DNA of 64,000 bases, taken from the NCBI GenBank assembly GCA_963677085.2, contig CAXXFH010000002.1:186001-250000 (forward strand). Direction: 5' to 3'. Under the pieces are notes generated by a model, which worked only from the letters and a program-made list of their open reading frames with translations, was not told the DNA's origin and did no database searches. The position numbers and the translations under genes were made by a program. This DNA is from G963677085 sp963677085 (GTDB taxonomy: Bacteria; Planctomycetota; Planctomycetia; Pirellulales; Thermoguttaceae). Below, piece by piece: positions 19,890 through 27,963 of the stretch; within the stretch, counting starts at the first letter, position 1, and each line of letters starts with the position of its first letter.

Positions 19890-21152
19890 ATGTCGTTTAC
19901 CCGATTTGTCTATTACAGCGCGATCCTGGGCGGTTGGGGTGCCCTGCTCGGCTGGGTGGTGGCCGAACTTCTCGTCCTCGGGGGAGCCCCACGTGGGACC
20001 TTCCAGGTGGCGGTGATGGGTGGCTTGGTGGCAGCCGGGGTGGGCGCGGGTGTGAATTTGGTGGCCGGTCTAGCCGGTGCCTCGTGGCGCGGGCAACTCC
20101 GCCGTGCCGGCGTAGGGCTGGTGGCTGGGGCCCTCGGCGGAAGCTTGGGGGCCGCGTTGGGGAATCTCCTGTTCGCCGAACTGCAATTCACCCGGGCGCT
20201 GGGGTGGGCCGTCATGGGATTGGCCATCGGCGCGACTGACGGGATCTATGAACGTTCCAGCTCGAAAATCCGCAACGGCCTGATTGGTGGCGGACTGGGG
20301 GGGCTGCTCGGCGGAACACTCTTCGGCCCGATCGCTGGCGCAGTCAGCTCCGGCTCGGCGGCTGCCGCCCGGGCGACCGCGTTTGTCATCTTGGGTATCG
20401 CTGTGGGTGCGTTGATCGGTTTGGCCCAAGTGGTCCTGCGCCGAGCCTGGCTGACCGTGCTGGATGGTTTTCGTCCGGGCCGACAACTCATCCTCAGCCA
20501 GCCGGCCACCGTGTTGGGGCGGGGCGACCACTTGCCGTTGCCCTTCATTGGCCACTCGGCGCAAGACATCGACGCCGAGCACGTACGCATTTCGCGCGAC
20601 GACTCGGGAGAATACGCCATCGAAGATCTCGGCTCCCGGCTTGGCACGTTGCTCAACGGCGCGCCGATTCACGGTGTCGTTCGCCTGAAAGATGGCGATC
20701 TGATCCGGCTAGGTGGCAACATCGTGCGTTTTAGCCAGCGGGGAACGGCCGTGGGACAGGAGCACACACGCGGTGCTGCGGCGCTTCGGCCGGAATCGTC
20801 ACCTCCGTTGGCGTCGGGGACGACCATGGCATCGCCACCACCTCCACCGGTTGTGCCCGGGGCTCCGCCGGTTGTGTCGGGGGTGAATTCGGGCGGAAGC
20901 GGTTCGTCGTCGGCAATGCCGCCTTCGCCGCCGCTTCCACGGCCAGCTCAGCCACAACCCTCACAGCCACCGTCGCCACCTGCAAGCACACTGTCGCCAC
21001 CTGCAAGCACACCTTCGCTGGCCGCGGGGGCCGTTACGCCGACGCCTTCCACACCGCCTCCACCGCCAGCCGTAGGGTCACCGCCGCAGGCACCGCGAGT
21101 CAACCCGCGGATTCCGCCACCGCCGCCACCACCACCGTCAAACCGGCGTTAG
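19890..21152 (+). CDS. Polytopic membrane protein with C-terminal FHA domain
   Basis: 420 residues. The first roughly 190 residues form several Gly/Ala-rich hydrophobic helices with glycine-zipper patterns (GGLGGLLGGTLFGP, GAGVNLVAGLAG). An FHA domain follows (about residues 200-285) with the expected marks: VLGRGD, AEHVRI, the LGS turn and GTLLNG. FHA domains bind phosphothreonine, so this is a natural reader for the kinases in this window. The tail (about 290-420) is Pro/Ser-rich with two copies of SPPAST and ends in a poly-proline run, like other disordered linkers here. It diverges from the SrfB/SrfC run and probably anchors phosphorylated partners at the membrane (inference). Confidence 0.8.
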   Translation: MSFTRFVYYSAILGGWGALLGWVVAELLVLGGAPRGTFQVAVMGGLVAAGVGAGVNLVAGLAGASWRGQLRRAGVGLVAGALGGSLGAALGNLLFAELQFTRALGWAVMGLAIGATDGIYERSSSKIRNGLIGGGLGGLLGGTLFGPIAGAVSSGSAAAARATAFVILGIAVGALIGLAQVVLRRAWLTVLDGFRPGRQLILSQPATVLGRGDHLPLPFIGHSAQDIDAEHVRISRDDSGEYAIEDLGSRLGTLLNGAPIHGVVRLKDGDLIRLGGNIVRFSQRGTAVGQEHTRGAAALRPESSPPLASGTTMASPPPPPVVPGAPPVVSGVNSGGSGSSSAMPPSPPLPRPAQPQPSQPPSPPASTLSPPASTPSLAAGAVTPTPSTPPPPPAVGSPPQAPRVNPRIPPPPPPPPSNRR

Positions 21153-21262
21153 GGCGAGTTTTGGGTGAGTATAGCGGGTACCATGGGTAACTTGTTTGCT
21201 CTTGCTGCCGCAGCGGCGGGCAAGCTGGCACCCGGCCCGAAACGTCAAAACCGACAGACGTT

Positions 21263-22945
21263 TTAGTCTTCGTCGTCAGTCTTCGCGAGCAGGTGATCGG
21301 CCGTTTGGCGTTGGAGTTTTGCGATGCGATCCCAACGCAACACCGGTGAATCGTTGCGGACGAAGTACGAGGTCCCGTCGAGCATTACGCGGCGGTAATC
21401 GTGGGCCAGATAGGTGTCAGCCTCGCCCGGCGGGTATTCTACCTGTAGCGCGACATCGGGTTGCATTTGGGCGATCGACCAGTGGTAGTCCCACTTCAGA
21501 TGGCCGGGATGGAAGTGGCGAAACCGTTTGCTGTCGTCCACCGCGCGATGTGCCGGAAGTCGGGCGATGTGTCGATCGTTCTTGCCGGAAATATCGACAA
21601 TCTCCCGATCGGCGAAATACGGCATGATCCCGGCCCAGACCAGGGCGATTCGTGCGTTGGGCTTGGTGATATCGCGCAGTATATACGCCCGACGAACCAT
21701 CTGTTCGTTGTCGGTCACATGCAGCGGCCGTTCGATCAGCGCCCAAATCCGCAAGCTGGCCGGTCCGCGCAACGAATTGGTGCTCAGCAGCAGAAGCACG
21801 ACGGCGACGGCAAATAGCCATTGACGTCGAGCGAACGGTCTTGTGGTTGGCTCGACGACGCCGCGGTGCCAAGCCAGCAGTCGCTCGAACAATAAGTCCA
21901 CCGTGCAGCAAGCCAAGACAAAAAACAGCGGCATGGCCACACTGATGTAGCGATTCGCACCACCCCACCACTCCCAGGCATCGCCGCCGACGTAAACGCT
22001 GTAGGCCATCTGCCCGGCGACCACGGCCGTGAGCAGGCCAACTTTGCGGTCTCGACGCAAGGGCAGCAACAACCAGGGCAGCGCAAAGGCCAGCGGATTC
22101 ATCGCCCGAATGAAGTCGCCCAGCACGAGCAGGCCGCGGCTGATTCGCAGCAGTGCGGGATAGCCGGTCATTTTCAGGTAATAGGTGTTCGGTAGCAAAT
22201 CGCCATAGTAGGCGTAGCGAAAGGCAGTCTGCAGGCCCAAGCCCAAAGCGATCGCGATGCCGCCTGCGATTGCGTGGCGCAAACGGTAGCGGCGGTCGAA
22301 CAGCATCAGGTAGGCACAGATCATGCCCATCGGCACGACAAGATCGAGCCGCAGCAACACGGCCACGCTGGCCAAAGGATAAAGCAGCCGGGAGAAACGA
22401 TCGTCTTCCAACCGGCGCAGGGCCAGTAGGGTGACCGAAGAAACCAGTAAAGCGGCTGCCCCGACTTCCATCCCTTGCAGGGCCCAATTGTTCAACGGCA
22501 GGTAGAAGGCCGTAAGCGCGGCCGCCCCCACCGCAACCCAAGGCGCGCAGGGCGACATTCGACGGGCAATGGCACGAACGACAAACAGGTTGGCTACCAA
22601 CAACAAGGCCCCCAGTATCTGCACGGGCAGACAGGCTTTGGCCATCGAAAGAGGTAGCCAGGCAAGCGTGGCCATCGTGACCGTCCAGAGTGGATTGGTG
22701 TAGCCCTCCACGCGGTCGCCGCCGGGATTCCAGACGGGCCCCTGCCCTTCGGCCAGGTTTCGTGCATAGCGCATGGAAATCATGGCGTCGTCGAACAGGC
22801 AGAAGTGCCGGACACCGTCGATCGAGAAGCTAGTGCGCGCGATGAACGCTGCGGCGTAGGCAACATACAACACGACCACAACCGCAAAGGCGATTTGCGG
22901 AGCGCTTAAGCGAGGCTGATTGGACGGCGGGTTGGATTCAGGCAT
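21263..22945 (-). CDS. GT-C fold polytopic membrane glycosyltransferase
   Basis: 560 residues with about eleven to twelve hydrophobic helices and a C-terminal soluble domain. The first outer loop carries LFDDAMISMRYARNLAEGQG followed by VEGYTNPLW. The acidic DD motif and this phrase are typical of GT-C glycosyltransferases using polyprenyl-phosphate sugars and resemble mycobacterial arabinofuranosyltransferase-type proteins (AftB-like). It would transfer a sugar on the outer face of the cytoplasmic membrane; donor and acceptor are unknown. It stands alone on the minus strand, convergent with the FHA gene and divergent from the parvulin gene, with no surrounding polysaccharide cluster. Confidence 0.75.
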   Translation of the reverse strand: MPESNPPSNQPRLSAPQIAFAVVVVLYVAYAAAFIARTSFSIDGVRHFCLFDDAMISMRYARNLAEGQGPVWNPGGDRVEGYTNPLWTVTMATLAWLPLSMAKACLPVQILGALLLVANLFVVRAIARRMSPCAPWVAVGAAALTAFYLPLNNWALQGMEVGAAALLVSSVTLLALRRLEDDRFSRLLYPLASVAVLLRLDLVVPMGMICAYLMLFDRRYRLRHAIAGGIAIALGLGLQTAFRYAYYGDLLPNTYYLKMTGYPALLRISRGLLVLGDFIRAMNPLAFALPWLLLPLRRDRKVGLLTAVVAGQMAYSVYVGGDAWEWWGGANRYISVAMPLFFVLACCTVDLLFERLLAWHRGVVEPTTRPFARRQWLFAVAVVLLLLSTNSLRGPASLRIWALIERPLHVTDNEQMVRRAYILRDITKPNARIALVWAGIMPYFADREIVDISGKNDRHIARLPAHRAVDDSKRFRHFHPGHLKWDYHWSIAQMQPDVALQVEYPPGEADTYLAHDYRRVMLDGTSYFVRNDSPVLRWDRIAKLQRQTADHLLAKTDDED

Positions 22946-23254
22946 GAACAGTGTGGCGGCGACGATTCGCCGGGGCGCTCCGGTTTAGGGCACGAACGCT
23001 TTGAACAGTGCAAGGATAGGATGTAAACCGGGCGGGGGGCGTCAAGCGAGCCCGCAAAATCTCTTCAGTCGATACTTTCGTTTTTTCGAAATGGTCTGTC
23101 TGTTGGATCCCCCTGATGTGGTGGAGCTAGCAGGCCAGATCACATCCACGGGCAAGAGGGCGTTTGCAGCCGGGGGATGTCGGTTGTCAAACTCGGTGAA
23201 CCTGCTATGGTAGTTGGTTCACTTTTTTCAACATTCCTGCTACGGAGAGTAATC
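22946..23254. other. Intergenic region between glycosyltransferase and parvulin genes
   Basis: 309 bp between divergent genes. Apart from the candidate parvulin promoter (23184-23211) and its ribosome-binding site (GGAGAG at 23244-23249, five bases before ATG 23255), nothing was recognised. An open frame from 23177 would add 26 residues to the parvulin but has no ribosome-binding site and contains no family sequence. Confidence 0.5.
23184..23211 (+). promoter_or_regulatory. Candidate sigma70-like promoter of the parvulin gene
   Basis: TTGTCA at 23184-23189 and TATGGT at 23206-23211 are separated by 16 bp, 43 bp upstream of the ATG at 23255. Matches are four or five of six in each box. Based on resemblance only. 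Confidence 0.35.
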
Positions 23255-23536
23255 ATGGCCCGAGCTACCGCTCGTCACATTCTTGTAGAAACCCAAGAAG
23301 CCTGCGAAAACCTCAAGTCGCAGATCGAAGCCGGTGCCGACTTTGCCGAAATGGCCAAGGAGCATTCCCAGTGTCCCTCCGGGCAGCAGGGCGGCGAATT
23401 GGGCGAATTCGGCCCCGGCCAGATGGTCAAGGAATTCGACGAAGTCGTCTTCAGCGCCGAGGTCGGCAAGGTCCAGGGTCCCGTGCAGACCCAATTCGGC
23501 TACCACTTAGTTGAAGTCACCAGTCGAACCGACTGA
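23255..23536 (+). CDS. ppiC: Parvulin-type peptidyl-prolyl cis-trans isomerase (PpiC-like)
   Basis: 93 residues, the size of a stand-alone parvulin such as E. coli PpiC. The sequence ARHILVETQEACENLK, then FAEMAKEHSQCPS, GGELGEFGPGQMVKEFDE and FGYHLVEV covers the whole rotamase domain, including both conserved histidines and the cysteine of the active site. It catalyses isomerisation of Xaa-Pro bonds and is likely cytosolic because no signal is present. ATG 23255 is chosen for the ribosome-binding site GGAGAG five bases upstream and because the domain starts right after it. A 34-bp inverted repeat (23582-23670) follows and may act as transcript end. Confidence 0.92.
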   Translation: MARATARHILVETQEACENLKSQIEAGADFAEMAKEHSQCPSGQQGGELGEFGPGQMVKEFDEVVFSAEVGKVQGPVQTQFGYHLVEVTSRTD

Positions 23537-23581
23537 CGGTGGCCTGTTGGGAAAAATAATAAGGCACGGGTATCATCTCGA

Positions 23582-23670
23582 CATGCGGGGTGTCATGCCC
23601 ACGCTCGCGTGGGCATGCTGCGGTGTTCGACGAATGTGCCCACGCGAGCGTGGGCATGACACCCCGCATG
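23582..23670. repeat. Perfect 34-bp inverted repeat with nested hairpins
   Basis: The arm 23582-23615 is the exact reverse complement of 23637-23670, with a 21-bp loop. Each arm contains its own near-palindrome (CCCACGC...GCGTGGG), so a cruciform or a two-hairpin transcript can form. It lies between the convergent parvulin and methyltransferase genes and ends about 20 bp from the latter's stop. The CCCACGC-GCGTGGG core recurs at 34318-34340, 48862-48884 and 57941-57965 (family C). It may serve as a bidirectional terminator or be a miniature mobile element; no terminal T-tract is present. Confidence 0.9.
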
Positions 23671-23690
23671 TTCACCTCGACTGAGTCATC

Positions 23691-24500
23691 TCAGCATTTC
23701 TCGGCCGCCCACAGGACAAGGCCGTTGTTGCCGTTTGGCCAATCGAGTTCGACGGCGGGTTCCGCGAATCCCACGCCGGCCAGCAACGCCCGGAAGTCGT
23801 TCTCCGCCCAGGCTTTCGTGGTGCTGCGATAGGTTTGTGTGTCGGCAGAAGCTGTCTCTGTGATGTGGAACAATTGTACGGCCACCTGCTGGTCGTCGAG
23901 CCAATGGTTTTCGATCCGGCAGGTGTGGGGCCGTCCGCAAAACAGGCCGCTTTCGCATTCCGCCGTGTTATCTTCGGCCATGCCCGTCTGACGCACCGCC
24001 TCTTCGCTCTGTAATTCGACGAGCAAACGCCCTCCGGCAACCAGACTGGCGTGGGCCTTTCGCAGGATCGTTTTGGCCTGTTCGGGTGGGAAGACGTTCA
24101 ATTCACCAAACAAGAACATGGCCAGTTCATACGGCCCAGCGAAATCGGCCTGGCAGATATCGCCCAGCGCAAAGCTGCAGCGCTTGGCATCTGGTGTATG
24201 TTCGAGGGCATATTCGATTGACGCCGGCGAAAAATCGATCCCATGGCAGTCGTGCCCCAGGGCGGCCAGTCGATGCGAATAAAGGCCTGGTCCACATCCC
24301 AGATCGAGAATCCGCGAAGGCCGGCCGACCAAAACCGTCTCATGAATCCAAGCCACCTGCCGGTCGATCCATTCGATGCGCCGGCTGGCCATGTCATGCT
24401 GCTGTGTTAGGTGTTCGGCCAGCATGCGTTTGCTGAACCCTGGTTCGTTCCAGGGGATTTTGTAGTTGCCATCCCAGGGGGTGTCGATTCGATCCGTCAT
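23691..24500 (-). CDS. Class I SAM-dependent methyltransferase
   Basis: 269 residues. The SAM-binding glycine-rich motif I is ILDLGCGPGLYSHRLA, followed by acidic motif II (HGIDFSPASIEYA) and motif III/IV (LGDICQADFAGPYELAMFLFGELN). This is the type-11/25 methyltransferase layout. It transfers a methyl group from S-adenosylmethionine to an unidentified substrate. Cytosolic. It is the last gene of the minus-strand run that begins with moxR, 151 bp after the zinc-ribbon amidotransferase-like gene. A hairpin (24546-24567) in that gap may separate it into its own transcript, so its link to the system is uncertain. Confidence 0.85.
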   Translation of the reverse strand: MTDRIDTPWDGNYKIPWNEPGFSKRMLAEHLTQQHDMASRRIEWIDRQVAWIHETVLVGRPSRILDLGCGPGLYSHRLAALGHDCHGIDFSPASIEYALEHTPDAKRCSFALGDICQADFAGPYELAMFLFGELNVFPPEQAKTILRKAHASLVAGGRLLVELQSEEAVRQTGMAEDNTAECESGLFCGRPHTCRIENHWLDDQQVAVQLFHITETASADTQTYRSTTKAWAENDFRALLAGVGFAEPAVELDWPNGNNGLVLWAAEKC

Positions 24501-24545
24501 GTGTTGGTTTTCCGTTGGTGCGCCCTATGGTCTTGTTTCTGTCGT

Positions 24546-24567
24546 CCCAGGGGGTGTAACCCCTGGG
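24546..24567. repeat. 8-bp stem hairpin CCCAGGGG/CCCCTGGG
   Basis: CCCAGGGG (24546-24553) pairs with CCCCTGGG (24560-24567) around a six-base loop. It lies in the gap between the methyltransferase start and the end of the upstream minus-strand gene, with no T-tract on either side. A related word occurs at about 24472. Likely a small dispersed palindrome; a weak terminator is possible. Confidence 0.6.
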
Positions 24568-24651
24568 CTTGGGGGTGTTGTGGAGTTGAGTCTTGGGGCG
24601 ACAAACGTTTACCCTGAACACCGAACCTTCCCTTCGAATACCTGGACGTTT

Positions 24652-25935
24652 TCACTGGGGTTTCGCCGGTTTTTCGCCCACGGTGAGCGTGAAAGGGAAG
24701 TTTTCGTAGGGAACACGAAGTGGGGTAATCCGGTAGTGCCACGTTCCGGTTGCCGCTTTCACTACGTCGATCGAAATCGTCGACGTTCCGGTCTTCTGAA
24801 GTTTCCGCCCCTGCGGCCCTTCCACGGTCAATTGCAGCTCGGCGCCTTGTTGACCGAATCCCAGCACGAACCGCAAATCGCAATCGCCCGAGCATTCGTA
24901 GGCTTGGCGGATCGACGCGTCGCCGACCGAGGCGCTCAGCAAGTTTCTGTCGACCGGATCGAAACCACCGCGCACCATGGTTCGCTTTACCGATCGGGAC
25001 GTTTTCGCGGTAACCGTGGTGAAAACTAGGTGCCGCAGGAGTTTTTCTTCTGTCTCGCTGTGCTGTTTCTCGTTGTGGAATGAAGTGAAGATCACCTGGC
25101 CTTCTTCGAAGGGAAATTGCACAGCTAACGGCCCTTCGCGGTACCGCCCGTCGATGGTTTCGTAAACCCCGCGCAGCAACGTTTGCACGCGCTGCCGATC
25201 GAAGGCTGCCGGTCGCCACGCCCGTTTGTCGAAACGTAGCCGGATCTCGTCACCGAGGCGGCGTTGCAGCCCCGGATCGATTACCTCGGCATCCACCATA
25301 CCAGGCATACCCCCGGCCACGGCGTCCTCGTCGACAAACTCGGGAAAGGCCACGGCTACCAGCCGAAACTGCCAGTCGGAGGCGTACAGCGTACCGCCTC
25401 GCCCCACATATTTCCGCAGACTGTCGTGTAGTTGCCGAATGATCTCCGGCCGGGCCGCGCGAATCTCACCGCCAGAACGTTCGCCCTCGCGAAGGCGCTC
25501 GGTTGTCCAATGCTCGGGCACGTAGCCGCAGGTGAGAAAAACGACGTCGTACGCGGCAAGACGTTCGGTGTCGCACAGGTCGTCCATCGTGATCTCGTGA
25601 TAGCGATACCCTTCGCCTAACGACCGCAGCAGCTTGCCCATGTCGTCGTACACAGGCGGCGTAACGGCCAGCCGCAGGGGTTTCGCTTCAACGGGAGTCG
25701 GCTGTTCAACGACCTCCGTCGTCACGCTGGTACGCTGGCCGACATCCGATTCGTCGAGCGAAGTGGCCTCGCCCCGGTCGAAAGCGAAGACGAGCAACAG
25801 CGCGAGCAACAGCCCTAGCCCGATCGACGAATCAACGAACACCCGACGCGCGTCCATGCCTAGCAGTAGCGTACGTTCGCATCGTTCGCATTGGCTGGCG
25901 AAAATCTGGTTTTCTTGACCGCAGGAACATCGCAT
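24652..25935 (-). CDS. Zinc-ribbon membrane protein with class I amidotransferase-like domain
   Basis: 427 residues. The N-terminus holds a short zinc ribbon (cysteines at 3, 5, 16 and 19), then one membrane helix (about residues 36-51). The outer part has a flavodoxin/GATase1-like fold: YDVVFLTCGYVPEHW, then LRKYVGRGGTLYASDWQF and VIFTSFHNEKQ. The C-terminal roughly 90 residues look like a beta-sandwich resembling the pre-peptidase C-terminal type (YECSGDCDLRFVLGFGQQG...). No obvious catalytic Cys-His-Glu triad, so it is probably a binding domain. Its ATG comes 2 bp after the PP2C stop codon, implying tight co-translation with the phosphatase and a shared job. Exact function unknown. Confidence 0.65.
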   Translation of the reverse strand: MRCSCGQENQIFASQCERCERTLLLGMDARRVFVDSSIGLGLLLALLLVFAFDRGEATSLDESDVGQRTSVTTEVVEQPTPVEAKPLRLAVTPPVYDDMGKLLRSLGEGYRYHEITMDDLCDTERLAAYDVVFLTCGYVPEHWTTERLREGERSGGEIRAARPEIIRQLHDSLRKYVGRGGTLYASDWQFRLVAVAFPEFVDEDAVAGGMPGMVDAEVIDPGLQRRLGDEIRLRFDKRAWRPAAFDRQRVQTLLRGVYETIDGRYREGPLAVQFPFEEGQVIFTSFHNEKQHSETEEKLLRHLVFTTVTAKTSRSVKRTMVRGGFDPVDRNLLSASVGDASIRQAYECSGDCDLRFVLGFGQQGAELQLTVEGPQGRKLQKTGTSTISIDVVKAATGTWHYRITPLRVPYENFPFTLTVGEKPAKPQ

Positions 25936-25937
25936 AA

Positions 25938-26927
25938 CTATCCCGGCCCGGTTGTATCGTCGTCAGGGCCGAACTTATCGCGAAATTTGCGAATCGCTTT
26001 GTCGGTCCATTTCTTTAGGCCGCGTGCCGCCTGGCGAGAAGCAATGTCGATACCGTCGGCAAGCTGCTCGCCGGCGTTTTTGAACTTCTCGCTCCAGTCG
26101 TCATCTTCGCGCTGCGTTTCATCGACCGGCTCGGCCAACACGGGTTCCTCGCCGGTCGCCTTCCCGGCAACCGGCCGCTCGCCGACGTGTAGCAACATCA
26201 CGGTGGCATCGTCGTATCGCATTTGCTGCTGCTCTCGCAGCATGTTGATCTCCTCGCACCACGCCGATTCGTCGAGATTCCACCAATGCTGCCAATCGGG
26301 CAACGTTCCCGACTCCATCAACCGCAAGGCCCATTCCGCCACGGCGTCGGTACAGAGTACGAGCAGGTCGTCAGGGTAGCACAATTCGTCGAGCGAGGTG
26401 AACTGCATCAGTTGATCGCGACCCAAGTCGACGCTACCGAGCGCGAGCGGATCGTCCTGCAACTGTTGCGAGTGTTCGATGGGGAAGCTGCGTACGAGTT
26501 CGCTACCGCGAAAATGCAGCAGGCAACTATCGCCAATGGCATGGCCCTTCATTCGCAAGGCACCGAAGGCCCCTTCTCGCTGCTCGCCGAGCGGTTCGAT
26601 TTGTACCCAAAGCAACGTAGAAAAGGCGCCGGTCGGCAATTTGGCCTTTTGAAACCAAGCCAGTCCCGAGGTGTCGATCTGGCCGGCCCATTGCTGGCGG
26701 CGCGCGGCCAGCCATGCGGCCAGTGCCTGCGGGTCGTTGGGCTGGGGTGGCTCGGCTACGGTTGCCTGGACCAATGTTTCCGCCCATTGGCCGGAGAAAA
26801 TGGCCGAAGCGACGCCGTCAGCGATCACCCCAATCCCTCGCGACGCATCCAGAGCGTAAGCATCCTGGCAGTGCCCGGGCTGTTCGGGATCCTTCGCAAG
26901 CTGGAATGTCTTCGACTGGAAGATCAT
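25938..26927 (-). CDS. PP2C-like protein phosphatase of the kinase/vWA/PP2C triad
   Basis: 329 residues from ATG 26927 (MIFQSKTFQLAKDPEQPGHCQDAY); the upstream frame to 27014 is unrelated. PP2C marks are present: the N-terminal CQDAY acidic residue, GVIADGVAS (variant of the DGMGG metal motif), ALRMKGHAIGDSCLLHFR, DDLLVLCTDAVAEWAL and the final YDDATVMLL. The C-terminus has a charged, probably helical tail. It should remove phosphate from Ser/Thr using two metal ions. It lies directly downstream of the TerY-like vWA and atypical kinase genes, so it likely reverses that kinase's action. Together they match the recurrent kinase-vWA-PP2C triad (TerY-P type) known from tellurium/stress loci. Confidence 0.8.
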   Translation of the reverse strand: MIFQSKTFQLAKDPEQPGHCQDAYALDASRGIGVIADGVASAIFSGQWAETLVQATVAEPPQPNDPQALAAWLAARRQQWAGQIDTSGLAWFQKAKLPTGAFSTLLWVQIEPLGEQREGAFGALRMKGHAIGDSCLLHFRGSELVRSFPIEHSQQLQDDPLALGSVDLGRDQLMQFTSLDELCYPDDLLVLCTDAVAEWALRLMESGTLPDWQHWWNLDESAWCEEINMLREQQQMRYDDATVMLLHVGERPVAGKATGEEPVLAEPVDETQREDDDWSEKFKNAGEQLADGIDIASRQAARGLKKWTDKAIRKFRDKFGPDDDTTGPG

Positions 26928-27054
26928 GGCGTCAAGTGTTGTGGTTCGCTCTGTTTTTCCTGAGTGGGTGGGCGTGTCGCTGAATACATGGCCGCTGAAG
27001 CGGCCACGCCTCATGCGATGCGTGCTATCCGCTCATCTGCTTGTACTTTCGTCC

Positions 27055-27921
27055 CTACCTCAGCCCTGGGGCTGCTTGGGTGCCCATGTTGAGGAACTGG
27101 ATCAGACATACCATATCGGCGTTGAAGGCCATGCCTCGGGCGTTGGGTTGCAGCGGAAATCCCTCCATCACGGCATGACGATAAAACGGCTCGGGCAACA
27201 CGCTCGACATGCGGAACAACACTTGCGCCAGGTGGTCTGGCAATCCGTGCTCGCTGGCCGGAAACATAAACGGTTCGGCCGCCGTCATCGACAGGTGACA
27301 ATTGAACAGCATCACGTTACCGTCATTGGTGGCCAGGTTCTTGACCGCATCGGCATACGCAGTAGGGTCACCGTCTTGTGATTCGCCGTCGGTGATGTGA
27401 ACCACGATGGGTGGAAAACTCTGTGGGTGACGCTGGATCCACTCGGTGAGGATCTCGTGCGTCCGGTAGAGCATGTGGCACATGGGCGTCCCGCCCTCGG
27501 CCTTCGGATCGACCCATACCGGCATCTCGCAGGGGACCTGAAACATTTCGCCCGTTTCGTCGTCGGGGATGTATTGGGTTCGCGTGTCGATCCGCGCCGG
27601 GTTGTTGCCGATTTCAGCGATGGAAACCAGTGTGCGTCCGGCCAACGGTCCCTGTAAGGCCGACTCGATGATCGGCGTGGCGTTCTGGTCGGTCCGGTAA
27701 CCAAACACGCCGACATCCATCCAGTCTTTAATCCCTTCGTCGCCGCTGGCCCGAATGGCCATGTTCTGAAGCCAGCCGTTGATGGCGCCCACCAGTTCAT
27801 CACACTTGCGGTTCGACGTATTGCCCAGTGGCTCCTCCATCGAAAACGATTGATCGAGCAAGAACAAGAAACAGGCCTTGTTCTGCCGGCTGATTTCTTG
27901 GGAATACGGCAAACGGGTCAT
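27055..27921 (-). CDS. TerY-like von Willebrand factor A domain protein
   Basis: 288 residues, almost all one vWA domain. The metal-ion adhesion site is complete: DQSFS (D23, S25, S27), a threonine at 145 in EGGTPM, and D178 in HITDGESQDGD. Such domains bind partners through a bridging Mg ion. There is no signal or membrane helix, so it is cytosolic, as for TerY proteins. It sits 42 bp after the atypical kinase gene and 127 bp before the PP2C gene, completing the triad. It probably brings a target protein to the kinase and phosphatase (inference from conserved gene order). Confidence 0.85.
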   Translation of the reverse strand: MTRLPYSQEISRQNKACFLFLLDQSFSMEEPLGNTSNRKCDELVGAINGWLQNMAIRASGDEGIKDWMDVGVFGYRTDQNATPIIESALQGPLAGRTLVSIAEIGNNPARIDTRTQYIPDDETGEMFQVPCEMPVWVDPKAEGGTPMCHMLYRTHEILTEWIQRHPQSFPPIVVHITDGESQDGDPTAYADAVKNLATNDGNVMLFNCHLSMTAAEPFMFPASEHGLPDHLAQVLFRMSSVLPEPFYRHAVMEGFPLQPNARGMAFNADMVCLIQFLNMGTQAAPGLR

Positions 27922-27963
27922 TCTCGGCTCCGGTTAGGTCGGCATCTGTCGTCTCTCACCCCT

